A stretch of DNA of 7,717 bases, from positions 1 to 7,717 of the forward strand of contig JAGHCG010000160.1 of assembly GCA_021160565.1 (NCBI GenBank), in the 5' to 3' direction. Both the position numbers and the translations under genes were made by a program. Shown piece after piece: positions 6,382 through 7,717 of the stretch; the first letter of the stretch is position 1, and every line of letters begins with the position of its first letter. Source of the DNA: a bacterium. Its GTDB lineage: Bacteria; Ratteibacteria; UBA8468; B48-G9; JAFGKM01. The notes beneath the pieces were generated by a model. The model was not told the DNA's origin. It was given only the letters and a program-made list of their open reading frames with translations, and searched no databases.

Positions 6382-7146
6382 ATGAAAAGAATATTAAAAT
6401 TTTCTTTCGTTCCTTTCCTTCTCGTTTCTTTCCTTACTTTTTCAGCAGAAAAATTTGGATACAGAATCAGTAAAGATAAAGATGTTTTTCTCTATACTCA
6501 GGGAAATATTTATCTTGTTCAGCCACAGTGTATAATTTCCTCAGGTAATATGCTTTACTTTGCTGCTCAGGATTTTACTGCAAAAAAAGAATTACTTGTG
6601 AAAAAAACGAAAAAGGTTGAAGTGATTAAAGATGAAGAAGAGAAAAAAATTATAAAGACAACTTTTATTCTTGGAGACAACAAAAGAGATTACCCTGATT
6701 ATGAGTTAATTCTCTTTCTGGAAATCAGAAAAAATTTTCCTTTTCTTGCTATATATTCAAAATTTGCATATAATGGAAAGGAAAGGCATCTCTGTGGAAT
6801 AAACTGGGGACTTGAATCTGCATATACACCTTACAAATATTACACAATTCCAAAAAAGGGAAAAATTCTGACATTTAAACTTAAAAAAACAAGAAAAACA
6901 AAAATTGGACATGCCAACTGGATTTTTGCAAATACAGGAAAAGGAACAGGTGCTGGTCTGATAGCCCCTGCTGTTATTCTTGGAAGGGGAGAAAATTTTA
7001 TCTTTATCAATAGTGTTCCACCAAAAAAGAGAATTAAAAAGGGAGAAACAATAGACGTATTCATGATTTTTCTTCCAATAGATAAAAATTTCAAAATTCT
7101 GGAAAAACTTTATAATGAGGTAAAAAATATTGAGTGGAAATACTGA
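6382..7146 (+). CDS. Secreted protein of unknown function
   Basis: From the ATG at 6382 this is a 254-residue protein. Residues 1-22 form a signal peptide (M-K-R, a hydrophobic core F-V-P-F-L-L-V-S-F-L, and cleavage probably after F-S-A). The mature part alternates short hydrophobic, aromatic strands with lysine-rich turns, which suggests an all-beta fold. A charged hairpin lies at about 75-93. Two cysteines, C50 and C138, could form a disulfide if exported to the periplasm. The region about 175-230 (H-A-N-W-I-F-A-N-T-G-K-G-T-G-A-G-L-I-A-P, then G-E-T-I-D-V-F-M-I-F-L-P) reads like a beta-sandwich edge as seen in carbohydrate-active or mutarotase-like proteins, but I cannot name a family. It is divergent from the IclR unit and is followed after 13 nt by a membrane-protein gene, probably in one transcript. 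Confidence 0.8.
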   Translation: MKRILKFSFVPFLLVSFLTFSAEKFGYRISKDKDVFLYTQGNIYLVQPQCIISSGNMLYFAAQDFTAKKELLVKKTKKVEVIKDEEEKKIIKTTFILGDNKRDYPDYELILFLEIRKNFPFLAIYSKFAYNGKERHLCGINWGLESAYTPYKYYTIPKKGKILTFKLKKTRKTKIGHANWIFANTGKGTGAGLIAPAVILGRGENFIFINSVPPKKRIKKGETIDVFMIFLPIDKNFKILEKLYNEVKNIEWKY

Positions 7147-7147
7147 A

Positions 7148-7154
7148 AAGGAGG
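7148..7154 (+). promoter_or_regulatory. Ribosome binding site fixing the start at 7160
   Basis: AAGGAGG followed by 5 nt and ATG at 7160 is a near-ideal Shine-Dalgarno. It shows that the in-frame TTG at 7130, which would overlap the previous gene, is not the start. Confidence 0.88.
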
Positions 7155-7159
7155 AAAGT

Positions 7160-7642
7160 ATGGGATTACTTACAGATGAGGAAAAGAAAAAAATAATTGA
7201 AGAGGAAGAATTGAGGTGTAAAATAAGGATGAAATATGAACAGAAATCTTCAGGAATAGCAGGAGTTCTTTCCGGGATTGTTCCGGGTCTGGGACAACTT
7301 TATAACGGTCAGATTGGGAAAGCAGCTTTTTTTGGATTTATTGTTCTTTTAAGTTTGATTTTACTTTCAGCAGGGATAACTTTCTGGATAAAAGGAGTTC
7401 CTTCGAAACAGAAAGAAACGTCTTCAATAGTGAGTGAAGAAGAACCTGTACAGATAAATGAAGAAGGAGTTGTGATTGAAGAAGAGAGCGAATCAGAGGA
7501 AACAGAAAAAGAAGAGAAAAAAGAAGTTCCAAAACTTCCAGCAGTTCTCACAATTGTTGGTCTTGCAGGAATTGGATTTGGCTGGAGTTATTCTGTAAAA
7601 GATGCGATAAAAACAGCAAAAAGATTAAATACACTGGAATGA
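7160..7642 (+). CDS. Small membrane protein with TM2-like hairpin and acidic loop
   Basis: From the ATG at 7160 this is a 160-residue protein. Residues 3-30 (L-T-D-E-E-K-K-K-I-I-E-E-E-E-L-R) form a charged cytoplasmic helix like that found in front of many small membrane domains. Residues 32-78 contain a TM2-like segment with the motif G-I-V-P-G-L-G-Q-L-Y-N-G-Q-I-G-K-A at 39-55, and a strongly hydrophobic helix at 56-78. A long Glu-rich stretch follows (about 82-123). A third hydrophobic helix spans 126-145 (P-A-V-L-T-I-V-G-L-A-G-I-G-F-G-W) and is followed by a basic tail. TM2 domains occur in many bacterial membrane proteins without a fixed function, so no role is assigned. It is 13 nt downstream of the secreted-protein gene and probably cotranscribed with it, which suggests a shared envelope function. 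Confidence 0.82.
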   Translation: MGLLTDEEKKKIIEEEELRCKIRMKYEQKSSGIAGVLSGIVPGLGQLYNGQIGKAAFFGFIVLLSLILLSAGITFWIKGVPSKQKETSSIVSEEEPVQINEEGVVIEEESESEETEKEEKKEVPKLPAVLTIVGLAGIGFGWSYSVKDAIKTAKRLNTLE

Positions 7643-7644
7643 AA

Positions 7645-7717
7645 TTATTTTGAACTTTTAAGAACAAAAATAATATTGGCAAGTTCAGAAGCCATATCTA
7701 CATTCACAATATTTATA
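7645..7717 (-). CDS. C-terminal end of a convergent gene (runs off right edge)
   Basis: The minus strand is open from the right edge to a TAA at 7647-7645. It reads 23 residues, I-N-I-V-N-V-D-M-A-S-E-L-A-N-I-I-F-V-L-K-S-S-K. The composition is protein-like and the stop lies 2 nt from the stop of the 7160-7642 gene, as expected for convergent genes. The N-V-D-x-x-x-E-x-x-N-x-I pattern recalls the C-terminal domain of flagellar rod and hook proteins (Flg_bbr_C), where it precedes a coiled-coil end, but here the protein stops early. That likeness may be accidental, because the visible piece is very short. Confidence 0.45.
   Translation of the reverse strand, partial: INIVNVDMASELANIIFVLKSSK

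Noticed and set aside
6342..6502. Direct repeat CTCTATACTCAGG (6342-6354 and 6490-6502)
   Set aside because: A 13-base match in a window of this size and composition can occur by chance, and one copy lies within coding sequence.
7130..7159. TTG start at 7130 for the TM2-like protein
   Set aside because: It overlaps the preceding gene, while AAGGAGG sits 5 nt before the ATG at 7160.
7644..7674. AT-only inverted repeat ATTATTTT / AAAATAAT as a bidirectional terminator
   Set aside because: The stem is all A/T, has a bulge and would be very weak. It could easily arise by base composition.

Overview
AT-rich bacterial DNA (G+C roughly one third by eye), densely coding, with short intergenic gaps and tightly packed operons. 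There are no RNA genes, mobile elements, CRISPR arrays or long repeats. Lys/Glu/Ile-rich proteins and a DUF4159-MoxR-DUF58-BatA cluster beside a COG3379 phosphohydrolase suggest a Gram-negative-type, uncultured-lineage bacterium, perhaps Omnitrophica/PVC-like. That taxonomic guess rests on gene content only and is weak.

Left part, minus strand (read right to left): an IclR-family regulator (5465-6229) overlaps a predicted AlkP-superfamily phosphohydrolase of the COG3379 type (3525-5471). After a 77-bp gap with a GC-rich palindrome and a plausible promoter comes a second unit. It contains a secreted double-DUF4159 protein (2005-3447), a MoxR AAA+ ATPase (1015-2004), a DUF58/vWA protein (119-1012) and the first 39 codons of a BatA-type membrane protein running off the left edge. 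Stop and start codons in this unit abut or overlap (TAA|ATG, a 2-nt gap, TAATG), so the four genes are probably translationally coupled. They look like one envelope-associated MoxR/vWA system.

Control region, 6230-6381: this divergent intergenic stretch is the most structured part of the window. Two outward-facing promoters have identical ten-base -35 regions (AAATTTGACA) in mirror orientation. Between them lies a perfect 19-bp palindrome, GACCGAACCCGGTTCGGTC. The layout suggests a shared operator, possibly bound by the adjacent IclR regulator.

Right part, plus strand: an unrecognised secreted protein (6382-7146) and, 13 nt downstream, a small membrane protein with a TM2-like hairpin and an acidic insert (7160-7642). 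The last 73 bases probably hold the C-terminal end of a convergent minus-strand gene.

Three start codons differ from the longest-ORF starts (3447, 6382, 7160), chosen from signal peptides, Shine-Dalgarno sites and avoidance of rare TTG/GTG starts. Nothing here proves a new system. The candidates worth following are the divergent operator and the pairing of IclR, COG3379 and the MoxR module.
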